From NCBI GenBank assembly GCA_026874595.1, contig CM049314.1:57956300-58020299 (forward strand): 64,000 bases of DNA, read 5' to 3'. The notes under the pieces were generated by a model, which worked only from the letters and a program-made list of their open reading frames with translations, did not search any database and was not told the origin of the DNA. Origin of the DNA: Sipunculus nudus. Its lineage: Eukaryota > Annelida > Sipuncula > Golfingiida > Sipunculidae. Positions 11,386 to 23,600 of the stretch are shown here, piece by piece. The position numbers and the translations under genes were made by a program. The first letter of the stretch is position 1. Each line of letters starts with the position of its first letter.

Positions 11386-11980
11386 ATGACAGATTTCAAA
11401 CCTGACGCATATGTTGAAGAACCAGACCCTGGTCAATTTGAACAGTTGACAAAAGATCAGTTGTTGCGTTTGGTACAACACTTAGGGCTAGGTGTGAAAA
11501 AAAGCTTTGAGAAAGCCTGATGAAAAACATTTGCTATAATCATGCAAGATCTAGTTATCATAGGTTTAATTGAAGAGAGTGAAGTGGAAACATCAAGAAA
11601 TGATAGCTTTGCTATGCAGTTAGCATTAAAAAGTTGGAAATGTAACATAAACTAGCATTAAAAGAGAAAGAAAAAGAAAAAGAAATTGAGTTAAAACGAC
11701 TGGAGGTAGAAAGACAAACTAAAACACAGTCTAGATGAATACGCTGATGATGAGTGGGCCATCAAACATCAAATAGTAATGCCAAAAAGCTATCGCAATC
11801 AAATTGATATTTCTCAAGAAAGTTTAATGCAAACCAGAAAAAAAACTACTCAACTATTAAAAAAAATGTTTGACTTTGATTTTGGCATTGCAACATTTTG
11901 AAGTTTATGTTACTTCATCGGTCAAGCCTATCATTGTCTTCAGTGATCACAATCCCCTCACCTTCATGAACAGGTGGAAT
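11386..11980 (+). pseudogene. Gypsy gag and RNase H remnants
   Basis: A gag-like start (MTDFKPDAYVEEPDPGQFEQ, then LTKDQLLRLVQHLGLGVKK) runs from 11386 and breaks at 11518. A degraded charged stretch, rich in KEKEKE and KRLEVER, follows to about 11730, as in metazoan Gypsy gag proteins. At about 11894-11977 the frame reads like the RNase H segment of Gypsy pol, with a SDHNPLTFMNRW motif. Protease, most of reverse transcriptase and integrase are absent, so this is a heavily deleted copy. The insertion is private to unit 1. Confidence 0.65.
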
Positions 11981-12631
11981 TGTAAAAATCAAGATTGTTG
12001 AGATGGAGTTTTTTTAAGGTCTATTTAACGACTTTTATATTTGGTTCGGGTTTCTGAAGAATCAGAAATTAAAACCAAAAAAAAAAAAAAAAAAAAATTA
12101 GTAATATTATTTGCCGCCAGGTAGGAGCACCTGATCTAGGGTTTGCCATTGGGAGACCAGGTCTAAAAAGCTGTTGGTCACGATGTCCTATTTATATACC
12201 TGATATAGAGTAGTGAATAGTCTGGCTTTCTCTGGTTGGCTCCAGCCATTATGTGATGGAGAATAAAAAAACACGACATTGCATGATGTTTTATAAGTTT
12301 GTTAAAAAGGTTCATGTATTCTGAGTGATTAGAGTTCTTTGAAAATAGTTTTAAGTTGTACAATAAAGTTGAGAGTATTGGTCATTTTTTATGGCCAATC
12401 AATGACATGTTGTCAACATGCTTGTTGGGGACTGCTTGGACTGCTTTCGGCTTCACTGCATTCGGACCAGGTTGGCTGGAAAAGGAGATGCACAAGCTCC
12501 CATTTTCTTAGACTTGTTGGACTGAAAAAAAACTCTCAGGTAAAAAAAGTTGAATATCAGAATTTATTTTTAGAGTTGTGGAAAAGAGGCCCCCTGCCTG
12601 CAGGTTTACCTGCAGCGCAAATGCTCCACAC

Positions 12632-12711
<80 letters not shown>

Positions 12712-13090
12712 TTATCTGTATGTTTTTAAAAATAAATACAGACACGCACATATATATGGGCTTCAGCACGGGGGGGGGGGGGGTAGGGGTACTAGAATGG
12801 GAGGATAAATGTTATAATACCCCCTGCTGTTCAGAGAATAAGATTTACAGACTGGATTTATATACTGGAAATGAAATACGTCAATTATTATAATGAGAGA
12901 CTTTGTTTATATTTCTGCCTTTCTGCTTCACCATATTTTAAAAATCTTATACTTTGATTGCATCAAACTACACCAAGTCGTTAAAGAAGGTTGTAGTACA
13001 CTGTTTCACCAATAGGGAACAGCACTTAAGTCTGAAGGATACCATCATGAATTACTGGAAATGGGGCACTTTTAAAATGTGCCTGTATTA

Positions 13091-13110
<20 letters not shown>
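11981..13110. repeat. Unit 1 segment paired with 32450-33486; no gene
   Basis: Collinear with unit 2, including ttgccgccaggtag, tagagtagtgaat and the G-run with its flank at 12770-12900 (33145-33300 in unit 2). It contains a poly-A run near 12077 and a long TA tract. No coding frame is conserved. Confidence 0.65.
12635..12709. repeat. (TA)n microsatellite
   Basis: A TA run with one TG interruption; it generates spurious YIYIYI frames on both strands. Confidence 0.95.
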
Positions 13111-13128
<18 letters not shown>

Positions 13129-13200
13129 ATATATCATATACAGTTGGTGTATCACTTTGATTTTATATATATACATACATATATATATATATATGTATAT
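13091..13200. repeat. (CT)n then (TA)n compound microsatellite
   Basis: The CT run at 13091-13111 passes into TA runs. Homology with unit 2 ends here; unit 2 has a pure TA tract at the matching site (33487-33541). Confidence 0.85.
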
Positions 13201-14030
13201 ATATGTATATTCACAGGTCTTTTTATATAATCCGACTGGGCCTTGGGGTTATAATACCAGTCACAGTTGAACATCTGCTCCATAGGTCAGATCAAAATAT
13301 TGCCTGAATGGAAGTATTTCAAATAAAAACATGTAAAAGTCAGGTTATACTTGTACTGTGATTGAACATATACCTAAATATTGGTTGGTGCAAAACACCT
13401 CTCTATTCTTCAACACCAGCTTTGTCGTGAGAAAGCAATCATTACGTTATTACCCGAGCGCTGTTATGAACAATTTATTCTTCTTTCACCATACAGTGGG
13501 TGAAACTGCGCTGGTTCTATGTGTACGGCAGTCTTGCATATCGTTTCTGAGGACACTTTTAAAGCTGAAGTGATATTTTTGCACATTTGTGATGAAAACG
13601 CCTTTATTTATCACAACATGTAAGTTTACTTGAGATGTGATATCTTTTAGTTATTTTTTTTTATTTCTCTACTATCGATGTCTTAGTATTTTATTTTCTT
13701 ATTCTTCTTTTCATCATTGACATCGGAGAAAAAAGAATGTGATGTCAACAGTCGTAACACTAAAATTACATATGATAGCATGTTGACAAAAAAAATACTT
13801 CTTACGATCATCAGGACATGATAGGACTACCGTTCACGTGACAAATGTAAACAGAAGAGCGAGCATGAAGTGGTGACAAATTATCTCGCTTCATACTAGA
13901 ACGCTGCTGAATTTCATAGTATAAATATGTATATTTAATTCAAGTACTGTAGGGGCCTAAAACTGTGAAAGAAACCAAGCGAGAAAGTTTGTTTTAGCGA
14001 GTTAACATAGGGAGAAATCCGAGTCGAGCG
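13201..14030. other. No recognisable gene
   Basis: AT-rich sequence with no match seen elsewhere in the window and no convincing open frame or RNA gene. Confidence 0.5.
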
Positions 14031-14039
14031 GCAATCAGC

Positions 14040-14640
14040 TGATCAGCCACAAGAAGCCATCACGTCGAATAGCAACCATGGAACCGGCAAACATAAAATT
14101 GATAACTTGCACATGTAAGAGAAGAAACGCTGGAGGCAAGAATAAGCGCCCTGGAAATGGACAATGACCCACATACGAGAAAAACTGAATTGGTTCAAGC
14201 TGAAGTAAGACTTGGCAATAGTCCATGAAGCCGGCTCCAGCAAATAGCCTGACAAACGAATTGAATATTAAGAAAATAAAGAAAAAAACAAGCTCCACAC
14301 CCTACCGGAAATTCACGAGGAAACCAAAACAAGCCTCAAAACAAGAGTGACAGAGGTTTTGAAACATAAAAACAAACATCTTGATTCAGACCATGTACAA
14401 AAAGCGTATTGGTTCGAAACAAAACAGCAGCCAGCATTAAGTTAAGGCCGAAGCGACCCAAAAAGGGGATCGACTGTGTTGGTCACACTGTCAGCCGAAG
14501 AGCTCGTTGACGGGATATTAAAACATGGAAACAGCACTAAAATCCTAAAAACAGGTAAATACAGAGTTGTTGACGATGTCTGTAAATATACACACGAGAA
14601 AAGAAGGGGCGACCATAGAAACCGGGCTTCAGCCTAACGC
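14040..14640 (+). pseudogene. Possible LINE ORF1 relic
   Basis: In one plus frame at about 14290-14640 the codons read like the RNA-binding part of a LINE ORF1 protein: TRVTEVLKHKNKHLDSDHVQ, then LVTLSAEELVDGILKHGN and KILKTGKYRVVDDV, with one stop between. The lysine/glutamate-rich composition and low stop density distinguish it from its surroundings. It could belong to the minus-strand LINE nearby only if rearranged, since the strands differ. The minus-strand open frame over 14035-14298 is a shadow. Confidence 0.3.
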
Positions 14641-15099
14641 CGGTACCGATCATAAGATATGCATGAAGTCATACCTATATTGTTCAATAGAACATATTTA
14701 GTCAACAACGTGTATATCAAAACATGCAGGTCTACCTCGTTCGCAATAATTTAGTATCCACCCACGCTATAAGTACTGGGAAGTATGTCGTCAACATTAC
14801 CAAATGTTTACGTGCGACTCCATGTAACCCCGTGTGCACAAGGTATACCTACCTCAAGCACATTTCTTTTAAGGGGGTGGATTATAGCGTGGGTGTGAGG
14901 GCGCTAGCCCCCATTTCATTTTGATTCTTATTTTGAAATATTCGCATTATATTTATTTTCATGTACACTTTTTTAACCTTTATACAGAGATACATTTCAA
15001 CAGTCATTTAAAATTTCATTTGAAAGGTACATCACATGCAAGATGTATGGGGCAATTCATGTGCAAAAAGGTATATCGGGTTTGTTAAATTATCATATT

Positions 15100-17885
15100 T
15101 GTACTTGCTGATACATTTTTTTGCTATAAAAATATATTCGTTTATAATGTCTATGTGATGTTGTGTAAGTATTTCTGTTTTCTTTTACCCTAGCATTGTT
15201 TCTCTTTCTATTAGTGTTATCCTTTTACATAGTTTAACACATCTGTCTTAGTTTCACACAGTGAAAGACGAAATGTCCCACAAATTCTATTTCACTGCAA
15301 TAGAAACACCTGTTTGTTTCAGTCACACCACATTTTGGCAACATGATACGGGTAGGTTAGATGTTGAGGACGATTTTCCACTGTAAGACTCTTAATCTGG
15401 TTTCTTTAGTACAACTGTATATGTTTTTCCATAAAGTACTTCTCCAATTATAATTTTTATATTTTTTGGTTCAAGAACTTTTGAATTTGGGGATTTAGGT
15501 CATCATTCAATAAAGATATTCTTATAGATCTCGGGGTCCAGTTACTAATTTCTTTATCTCTTAATAGAATAGCTGAATTTAGCGCCACCTGGAGGCTAAA
15601 TGAGCTATGCAAGACATCTGTCTTCACTACGTTATATTTCTGCTTGACCCACACCCCTTTTTCTGCACTATCTCATCAGATGATAAAATCTGTCCGTTTT
15701 GAAATATATCTTCAATGTAAATAATATTTTCTTTAATCCAGTCTCTGAAGAACATAACCGATTATTTATGAGTAAATGCCTTATTTTTCCATATAACCCT
15801 CGATCCATGATCATTTTCTCACATTATACTAGCTTTAGTTAATATTAGGCATGTGTTCCATCAATTTCTGTAGAAATTTTATTTTATTGGGTGTGTCCCT
15901 TTCATATTAATGGGTTTGATACTACTTTGAAATACAGAGAGATTGTTTCTCATTTTACCAAAGTAGTATAACGGAATGTTTTTCTTAGTTGTTTTATCTT
16001 TGCTCAATAATAATATTACCCATTTTTGGAGTAGGGCATGTTTTATATCTTTTGCGTTTATACCTCCAGAGTCCACCAATTTCATAATCAGATGACATTA
16101 TTTTCCGTTCTACTTTTTCATATGCCCTTTTGTTACTGATTTTTTTTTCTGCCAAATAAATTTGAAAATCATTTTATTAATGGTATTTATAACCTTTTTA
16201 GGCATATACAAAGCTTGCATAATGCATACCATCTGGGATATAAGAAATTTTTTCACAAAAATTATTTTCCCTACCATCGAGAGATTTCTCTTTTCCCATT
16301 TCCTAATTTCTTCAAATATTATTTTACTCGAAGCTCCCAGTTGGTTTTTAATATCAGATGCCGGCTAACAGCTGCCAAATTTGACTACTTAAATTTTGAT
16401 TTCACAGTTTGGATAGAAATTCCATTTAATTTCTTCATATTTTTCTTGTTTACGTTTTAAGATCCCTACCCATATAGCTTCCGTTTTATTTGGTTTTAAC
16501 GCCGTTCTAGAGACTTCTGTAAATTTCTTAATTTGTCTTAAGCATAATCTGATATCTGCTTGATCTCTCATGAACAAATTAACATCATCAGCATACAATG
16601 CATTTTTAACATTGTTCACCGAGTAATAGGTCAACGGTAATTTAATACCTTTTATTTCAGTTGTCTGTCTGATTTAAATTGCTATCAGTTCCAGGCCAAG
16701 AACAAAAAAAAAAAAACCAGGAGAGAAAACACACACCCCTGTCGGACCTAACCATGAACTTGAAACATTTGAAAAAGCCAGCCGTTGAGAGATATACAGT
16801 TTTCACTGCCATTGAATAAAACTGACACCCAATGCATGAACTGCCAACCGAAACCTAATATCTTCATTGTCTCGAGTACATTTGTATATACTCTTTGTTA
16901 ATCGAATCAAAGACGCTTTTAAAATCTAGCGTTATTACAGCACCAGAAATATTTTGTTTGCGTTATTTATGACATCGTCCATTTGTCGGAAAATTGTAAC
17001 AATGTTGCGAACTCTAATAAAACCCACGTGGTCTCGATTTACTATATCACTGATTACGGACTGCAACCTCATAGCGAGCACTTTCGCCAATATTTTATAA
17101 TCGGTGTTGCAGAATTACACAATTCACCCTTTGGTTATTTTTCCCTTTATTCAGTAAATTAACAACCCCTCCCCTTTTTTTGTAGTGAAAATAACATTCC
17201 TGTTTTATATGCAGAGTTAACAGAAAAAGCACTAGGTATTTCACAGGTGGCCAAACAAATTATAAAAAAAATCCGTTGTAAGTCCATGTAATCCCAGACT
17301 TTATCCTGTTTCATTTTTCTTAAGGCACTTGCAACTTCAGCCGAGAAAACGAGACCTTCACATTTCCCTTTCTTTCTTCATTAAGCCTTGGAATTATAAG
17401 GCCATCTTTAAATGAATTACTCTTGTAATTAAGTGGCCTGACTTCTCGTTCACTGTTATCTTTGCCTGATACAATGTCCAGAGAGTTAGCCATTACTGAA
17501 TTAAAATCTCCTAACACTGCTATATAATCAGAGTCAGTTTCCTTAGATGCTATATTATCCTGTATTCTACGTAAGAATTCGACATTTTCTTTATTTTCAC
17601 AGGGCGCATATATATTAAATATTTTTCTCATCTGCCTATTTTTCTTGGAAGCATGCGATATTTATTTTGTTGCGTTTAATTTCGTTTATAATTGTGTTTC
17701 TTCTTATTTTGTTATATCTCAAACCATGACAATTTAAAATTACACTTACAACTGCAGTCCACGTATTAAACAAGACCGTATAACTTTAATGCAAAGTCCG
17801 TACCAACAGGCAATGTTAGAGAAACGAAGCGTACAGCCGCTAAGCTGGCGAATCCTGAATCAAATTTAGTTTCTGTTCTTATATT
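15100..17885 (-). mobile_element. Degenerate Tx1/L1-like LINE, minus strand
   Basis: Read from high to low coordinates: an endonuclease segment with IYAPCENKENVEF and VLGDFNSVM (17320-17631); a reverse-transcriptase region whose YADD motif is at 16584-16595, followed by LKPNKTEAIWVG; a downstream GGINAKDIKHALLQKWV region (15879-16085); and a C-terminal zinc-finger-like C-x2-C...H-x4-C part near 15250-15340. Frames are broken many times. The 16380-17885 part is collinear with 33720-35900, so the two minus-strand LINEs are the same family. There is no ORF1 at this copy. Confidence 0.75.
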
Positions 17886-17899
17886 ATGAATGAAACTGG

Positions 17900-19130
17900 T
17901 AATGTAGTCTTAAGTCCAATAGCTGTATTCTGTCTTTGCAACCTGCAGGGACGTAGATTATTTAGACGTTGTTGGCCTCCAGACACTTGTGGACCTCTTC
18001 TTTCTGGTAGGCCTCGTAACATCACAAATCACCAGGGCTGTCTGTTTTGGTTCCCCCAGCACTTAGCGTTGATGCGTCATTTACGGCACGAGGATTTTCT
18101 CGACAAATTCCACCATGGTCTAAGAAGTGCTCCAGTGATCGGGTGAGCATGTTACGTTACAGTTACCTGGGAATGGGGCTGTAAGTAAACATCTGTTTGT
18201 TTTGCCGGCGTAGATGAGCTGGGGCAGTAAAAGTGCGCCCGTTTATGTCACAGACAAGAGGAGGAGGATCTGCTGTTTGCCATCTTTCCCCGCTATGGTC
18301 ACCTACCTGTGGCACCTCTTTCTCTATTGTCCAATCTCCTCCAGGTTTGAGCTGGCAGCCTGTACGGTCAAAGTTGATGAAAAGCTCATCAGTAAATATC
18401 GCCATCCTTTGTCGCTTTATCAATGCGCTGGAGGTATTCTGCCTTGATGGAGTCGAAATCGCTTGGTAGGTGTTTGACGTCCTTAGTTCCCTTCCGCTGA
18501 ACAAATCCGATACGGCGCAGCACCGTCCGGACCCAGCTCTATGTGATGACAATGGGGCCTCCGTTACAAGCCAGCCGGGATGGTGCTTCTTTGCGGACTA
18601 TTCCATCAGCTGCGGCTATAACCAATTTCGATGTGACGGCAGCACCATTATTAGGACATGCATTGATGTAACGTTGCACTTTAACATTCAGATCTCCGAG
18701 CATCAGGTGTTGTCCTCGCAGGCTGCGTTGAAGGGTAGTTGGCTTACTGTAGAGCTGTTTTTTCACCTTGACGTAGCGGTCACGAATGATGCGCACGGTA
18801 GTCCCTGAAAGCCTTTCCCCCAAAAATCTGTGAACATGTTCTCTCAGTTTTGGCTACACCGATCTCGACTGCAGACCGTCCAATTTTGACTCTGTCACCG
18901 GCTGAGTAGTGTCCGCTTGCTGGTAGATGTGACAAACTCGCTGGACTCGACAGCGTTGTTTGCAGCCTCGAACAGGAGAGCACCCTGTTTTGTGTCGCAG
19001 TCCTGTGGATTTGGCAGGCATGACGAATTTGGTCGTTTACTGGCTTTGGGGATTTCAGCCAATTCAGGAGAGACATCGTAGGCTATCTAGCAGAGATTTA
19101 GGCTGTAAACAAATGACGTAGTACAAAGTT
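17900..19130 (-). pseudogene. pogo/CENP-B-like DDE transposase relic
   Basis: Minus-strand frames give RLSGTTVRIIRDRYVKVKK, then LVIAAADGIV..LACNGGPI (18539-18823), then SWVRTVLRRIGFVQRKGT, FINFDRTGCQLKP, DWTIEKEVPQV, PLVCDINGRTF, then HWST..TMVEFVEKILVP, QTALVICDV and VPAGCKDRI. The three acidic positions of a DDE_1-type transposase can be placed: NFD, ICD and CKD. Several frame changes and stops divide the gene and the end is lost near 17930, so it is dead. The N-terminal DNA-binding part is poorly readable. The exact superfamily is inferred from motif order. Confidence 0.7.
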
Positions 19131-20035
19131 GATCGAAGTATGACTGACCAGGGCTATCGGGGGATGTATTTATATTAAAGGGCCGTGCAGGTAGTCTCTG
19201 GTACAAGTGATTGTGACAAAACACCCCGAAAAGAGCACATCTTTGCAATGATTGCAGGGGTGGGGGGGGGGGTTCATAGTGGGGTTCCTTTATTGTCTTC
19301 GTTTTTAATATTGTGGGTTTCTCGGGATGCACGAGGGTTCCGATCAACAGTAAAGCACTGGGCTTCCTTGGGGTTTCACTGAGTTTCTTTGACCTGTTTA
19401 TCCATTCGTGCACACGTTAGGGTGTAGGTGTCCCTCACAAATTAATCACTAGGACAAACACGGGATGAAACTACCACGGCCGAAAGGTAAGTTTTGTGTG
19501 GACGATATTATGAATTTAGATAGCAGCTGTCGACGTAAAATCATAATAATGTTATAAATATTTGACGTACTTCTGATTAATTTACATCCTCATTTCTGTT
19601 ATTCATTAACTGTTGTTATTAATTATTTCTCGTAAAGTACAATTAAAGAATAAGGGGACGATAAGCTTAGGAGGATAAATGGATCAGCACGCGCACATCA
19701 CGGCTAATTAATCTCTGTATAGAAGGCACAGAGGAAGCGGGCGTTCCTTGTTTGTACAACACTTATGTAATGATTGCGCGGGAAGCACATAGTGTAATCT
19801 GGTAATACGTAACTAAATTGAATTGCCGATGTATATGCCGATAATAAGCTCTTTTCTAAAGTATGTACATGAAGATTTATTAACCACAACTTATAAAAAT
19901 TTTCAGTCTCTTTCCACGAATTCAAAAACCACACGATATGCTTTGATCACATAAACCACGAAATTTTAAGCCGTGAAAATATCTGAATTTACAGTATATA
20001 TATAAGTTATAAGTGGTATAGCCGTGTTAGTCTGT
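19131..20035. other. No recognisable gene
   Basis: Nothing convincing is seen. A G-run at about 19260 and short open frames are present; the minus-strand frame at 19087-19413 is proline-rich and without recognisable motifs. It may include the missing flank of the transposase element. Confidence 0.4.
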
Positions 20036-20041
20036 AGTTAA

Positions 20042-20157
20042 AGCAAAAGTTAAGATAAACAGTGACGCCTTTTAGATAGACTAACTAGTTTATTAATAAA
20101 CTAGTTAATAAACTAGTTAGTCTATCTAAAAGCCGTCACTGTTTATCTTAACTTTCG

Positions 20158-20159
<2 letters not shown>
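20042..20159. repeat. Near-perfect inverted repeat (54-bp arms, 10-bp loop)
   Basis: The left arm 20042-20095 and right arm 20106-20159 are reverse complements with only two mismatches (a/g near the base and c/g inside gacgcc/gacggc). Just outside the left arm is gtggtatagccgtgttagtc, which looks like the end of a miniature element. It abuts a TA tract at the left edge of unit 2. Confidence 0.95.

Positions 20160-20205
<46 letters not shown>
20160..20205. repeat. (TA)n microsatellite at the left edge of unit 2
   Basis: The TA run is followed by tatgattctccttattata, which is also the left edge of unit 3 (37386 on). Confidence 0.9.
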
Positions 20206-20208
<3 letters not shown>

Positions 20209-20985
20209 GATTCTCCTTATTATATACTTTTTAAATGAAATATACATATCTTCGTATTATTAAAAGTTTTTATATATATATTACTTTTTATATTTATGTT
20301 TTTTTAATTTTTCAAATATTTTTCATTTGTTATACTTGCTTTATCTATTTCTTATTGCGCACCACGCTTGACTTGAACAAATATATGTATGTACATCACT
20401 CACCTCTCCACCATTTTATGCTTTCCCTACCTTAACTGCGACTATAATGTTAAGTTAATCCTCCTTCACATCCTTTTGTTTCCACCTACCGGTACTCGCT
20501 GTCTGTTATACCTTTTTCCTTGTCACTTTAACCTCATTGTATCCACATCTCTCTCTATTTTGGAAAGGACGTTTGAAGACACTCCGTTCATTTCAACAAA
20601 TCTCATCCGACCTTAGTCAGAACATAGTTCTTTGTTATTAATATATTTCTTAATTATTCTTCATAATAACATTTTTCTTTTTCCATTCAGCACCACATTT
20701 TTATTCTCATTATCTTCCTATCATTATCACTCCCTTTCAACCCTCCTTTTACACGTTTGTTTCCCAAACTTACTTTTTCAAATCGAAAGATCTTTTAACC
20801 TCAATGTCACCTACGACTCTATCGGGAATGTCCGCCCCTCCCGTGTTACACAAAATTAGTACCTATACAGTCCAATAGGGGTCGCAACCGGTTCTAATTA
20901 CGTCACCACATTTTCCATGTGCTTTCACATGGGATTTCACTGACAATAGAGTTAAATACCCCACTTTTCGCTTGCTTGCAATTTG

Positions 20986-21060
20986 CCTTCGTGACTCAGT
21001 TGGTTACGCAGACGGCTTCTGGGCATACGGTCGGTGGTTCGAGTCTCCTTCTGTCTTGAT
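20986..21060 (+). repeat. tRNA-derived SINE head
   Basis: Seen: an A-box-like TGACTCAGTTGGTTACGC followed about 30 bases later by GGTTCGAGTCTCC, a near-canonical pol III B box. A foldable acceptor stem is lacking, so I call it a SINE promoter and not a tRNA gene. The same element is at 37875-37950 in unit 3, so it is older than that duplication. Confidence 0.65.
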
Positions 21061-21499
21061 ATTATTGTTATTGATATATCACGTTATGCTCTATATACCA
21101 ATGAGTCATGTCTCTATTCAATTCCAGATTAGCAACTTCAGGGTTACGCTAACAATGGTGATCAGGGAGTTTAGAAATGACATAGATATATACGCCTTAA
21201 CGAAATATACGTTTCCCCCGAAAAAAAAACTAAAACCCAAGTTTTACTCTATCCATATCAATTATATCGCCCTCTTTAGCTAGTTCCTTGAACCAAGATG
21301 AAGCAAGCGTACTATAGTCGCTCCCAAATCAGATATAACGCAACCTCAGCACGCCAGGAAATACCTATTATTTATACCGGTATGTCATTCATTCATGAAG
21401 TTTTTATCATTGAAGTGACTCGGACATTTATTTTCAAGAATATACATCAGAGAATGATGGAATATCAAAAGAATTGTACTTTAGTATTTTTAATGAATT

Positions 21500-22420
21500 A
21501 GGTTTAAAATGACTGCTGGTTTAAATGAAGGGTGTCAATCAGGGAGAGTTATCAGAGAGCAAAAACAAAAAGTAATTAAGCTTTTAGAAAAACCAGGTAA
21601 GAACAAAAGATATATAGAATCCTTGAGACCAATAAGCTTAATAATTGTTGACTGTAAGGTGTTATGTAAAATTCTTGTTTCACAATTGCGTAAGGTTTTG
21701 CAAAACTTGGTCCACTAAGTTCAGAATGCTTTTGTTCTAAATATGTTTATGATATATTGATGGAACAAAAATCAACTGCAACCTCTTCATTGGTCCAATT
21801 AAGAGATACAATACAGGATGATAATATCAACTGGGAGAGTTACTTTGGAGCCACCCAAATAATGTCATGTGATATGTTCTCAGAGGAATTCTTATTTAAA
21901 ATACTCTACAACTATTAACCAACCAACAGTTTACTATACAATTGAATTTTAGTTGATAGTTGCCGATGTTCTTATTGCTTCATAAATTTTGAGACCAAGG
22001 AACACATATTTTTATGAATGTTTTGTAACAAAAAGTCTGTATTTTAGAATTGTGGATTTGATGAAAACAAATGGAGTGATAATGCCACCATTAACCTTGT
22101 CCACAGTATTGTATAGAATGTTTTCAATTAAGAATAACCTTTTAAATCAGGTGCTCCTTACATTTAAAATGTGTGTATATCAAAGTAAAAAGGAATATGA
22201 TCAGAACACAAGCAATTTAATGCCAGAATTTTTAAGGAGGTTGAAATATATAGAAGAAATTGAACTTATAAAAATAAAACAGAAATATAAGATTACTGCA
22301 CATTTGGAAAAATGGGAAAAAATAAGGAAAAAAATTAAAAAATACAGCAGCATTGTAGATTTAGTATTGCAAGAAAAATCAAGGGGAAAATATGTTCTGT
22401 AAAGACCACTAAAATATATG
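21500..22420 (+). mobile_element. LINE relic shared with unit 3
   Basis: A reverse-transcriptase entry region reads SLRPISLIIVDCKVLCKIL (21590-21700). After a large deletion the C-terminal part follows (21960-22400), ending in KKIKKYSSIVDLVLQEKSRG. This 3' part matches 40160-40620 in unit 3, so the insertion predates the 2/3 duplication. The palm, including the YADD box, is missing here. Confidence 0.7.
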
Positions 22421-22439
22421 TATATTGTGGTATATTGTG

Positions 22440-23600
22440 CTAAGGCGATGAGTTCCGGAATCGACCAGAGTTACCTCCAGGTTTTGGTAGAGAAGAGGCC
22501 AGACCTTGACCTCAGAGAAAAAGACCAGGATGGTGCTAAGCACACGGAGCTGAGCATTTGACCGATTAAGCACGTCTTCTCACGCTGGGGATCGATGTTC
22601 TTCAGTCTCAGGAGTGAGTATCTTTGTAGAGTAATATACGCTGTACTCAAACTGGCGGCTAGTCTATTTGGAGCAGGATAATATTTCATAAACGAGGTCG
22701 ATATTAATCGGGGGTGTCAATTTCGTTCTGGCTTGTACCCAGCTCGCTACATCGTCTGTTACTCGGCCCATCCTAGATAGTCCGCTGTGACTGTTGCTAA
22801 TTTTAGATGCAACAGCAGACACGGACGGTTTTGTAGTAATTTGCCCGCAACCTGTAAGTGACAGGAAGGTTGACTTTCTTATAACTACTGCCTTAATTCA
22901 GTCACGTTACGTTTCGTGGGAAATTGTAGCAGTCAAAACCTCAGTCACTGTAAATTTCGTACACAACCAATTGGCGCACCTCGTATAACAGTCCCCTTAT
23001 TCTCATAATTTGATCAACTCTCAGTATCTTATACTTGGTACATAATTAAAGGAACTTAATTACCATTGTATTCATCCTAATAAAGAATATTTCCCCACCC
23101 ATAGAAACCTGCTTATTGAATATATTATTTATTGTTTTCCAAGTGTTTTGGGAATATTCTTCATGTGACTTGACATTATACTCAGTCGTCTGTGTACTTT
23201 CTTAATTCTTTCTTATTTTATTCCAAAGAGTATTGAAGGTACTAGACAAGCAACAAAAGCTCTTTTTATAAGTAGTTTTGTAGGCTGATTAGCTAAAAAA
23301 AATAGTGACATCATGATAGAAATTACTGTTGCTTGGGACTTCAAGCACTCGCTTTCATAGTGCATTATATATATCTCTGAGCGTGTGTAAGTCCATACAC
23401 ATACCCCCTTGATGTTTATTTAAAGTTTCACTTAATGGCCATACGCAACTGTGAATACATTTACAGTAAAACATAGATGTTTTAACATTACATACATCCA
23501 TTAAGGTGGTCCAAATTGGCATTGTTTTATCAGTTTGGTTATAGTTTATTAATGTGATAATTCTTATCTACAGATTATTATACTTCTGCTTATTCATATT
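22440..23600. other. No recognisable gene; conserved with 40670-41550
   Basis: Paralogous to unit 3 with many small differences. Short frames exist on both strands (for example 22794-22988 and 40934-41125 share NFVLACTQLATSSVTRPIL-like words upstream) but none is continuous in both copies. Confidence 0.4.

Noticed and set aside
14035-14298. Hydrophobic minus-strand protein
   Set aside because: It overlaps a lysine-rich plus-strand relic; complement of A-rich codons gives false hydrophobic frames.
20986-21060. A functional tRNA gene
   Set aside because: The A and B boxes are present but I cannot form the acceptor stem and anticodon arm; it is duplicated with its unit and looks like a SINE head.
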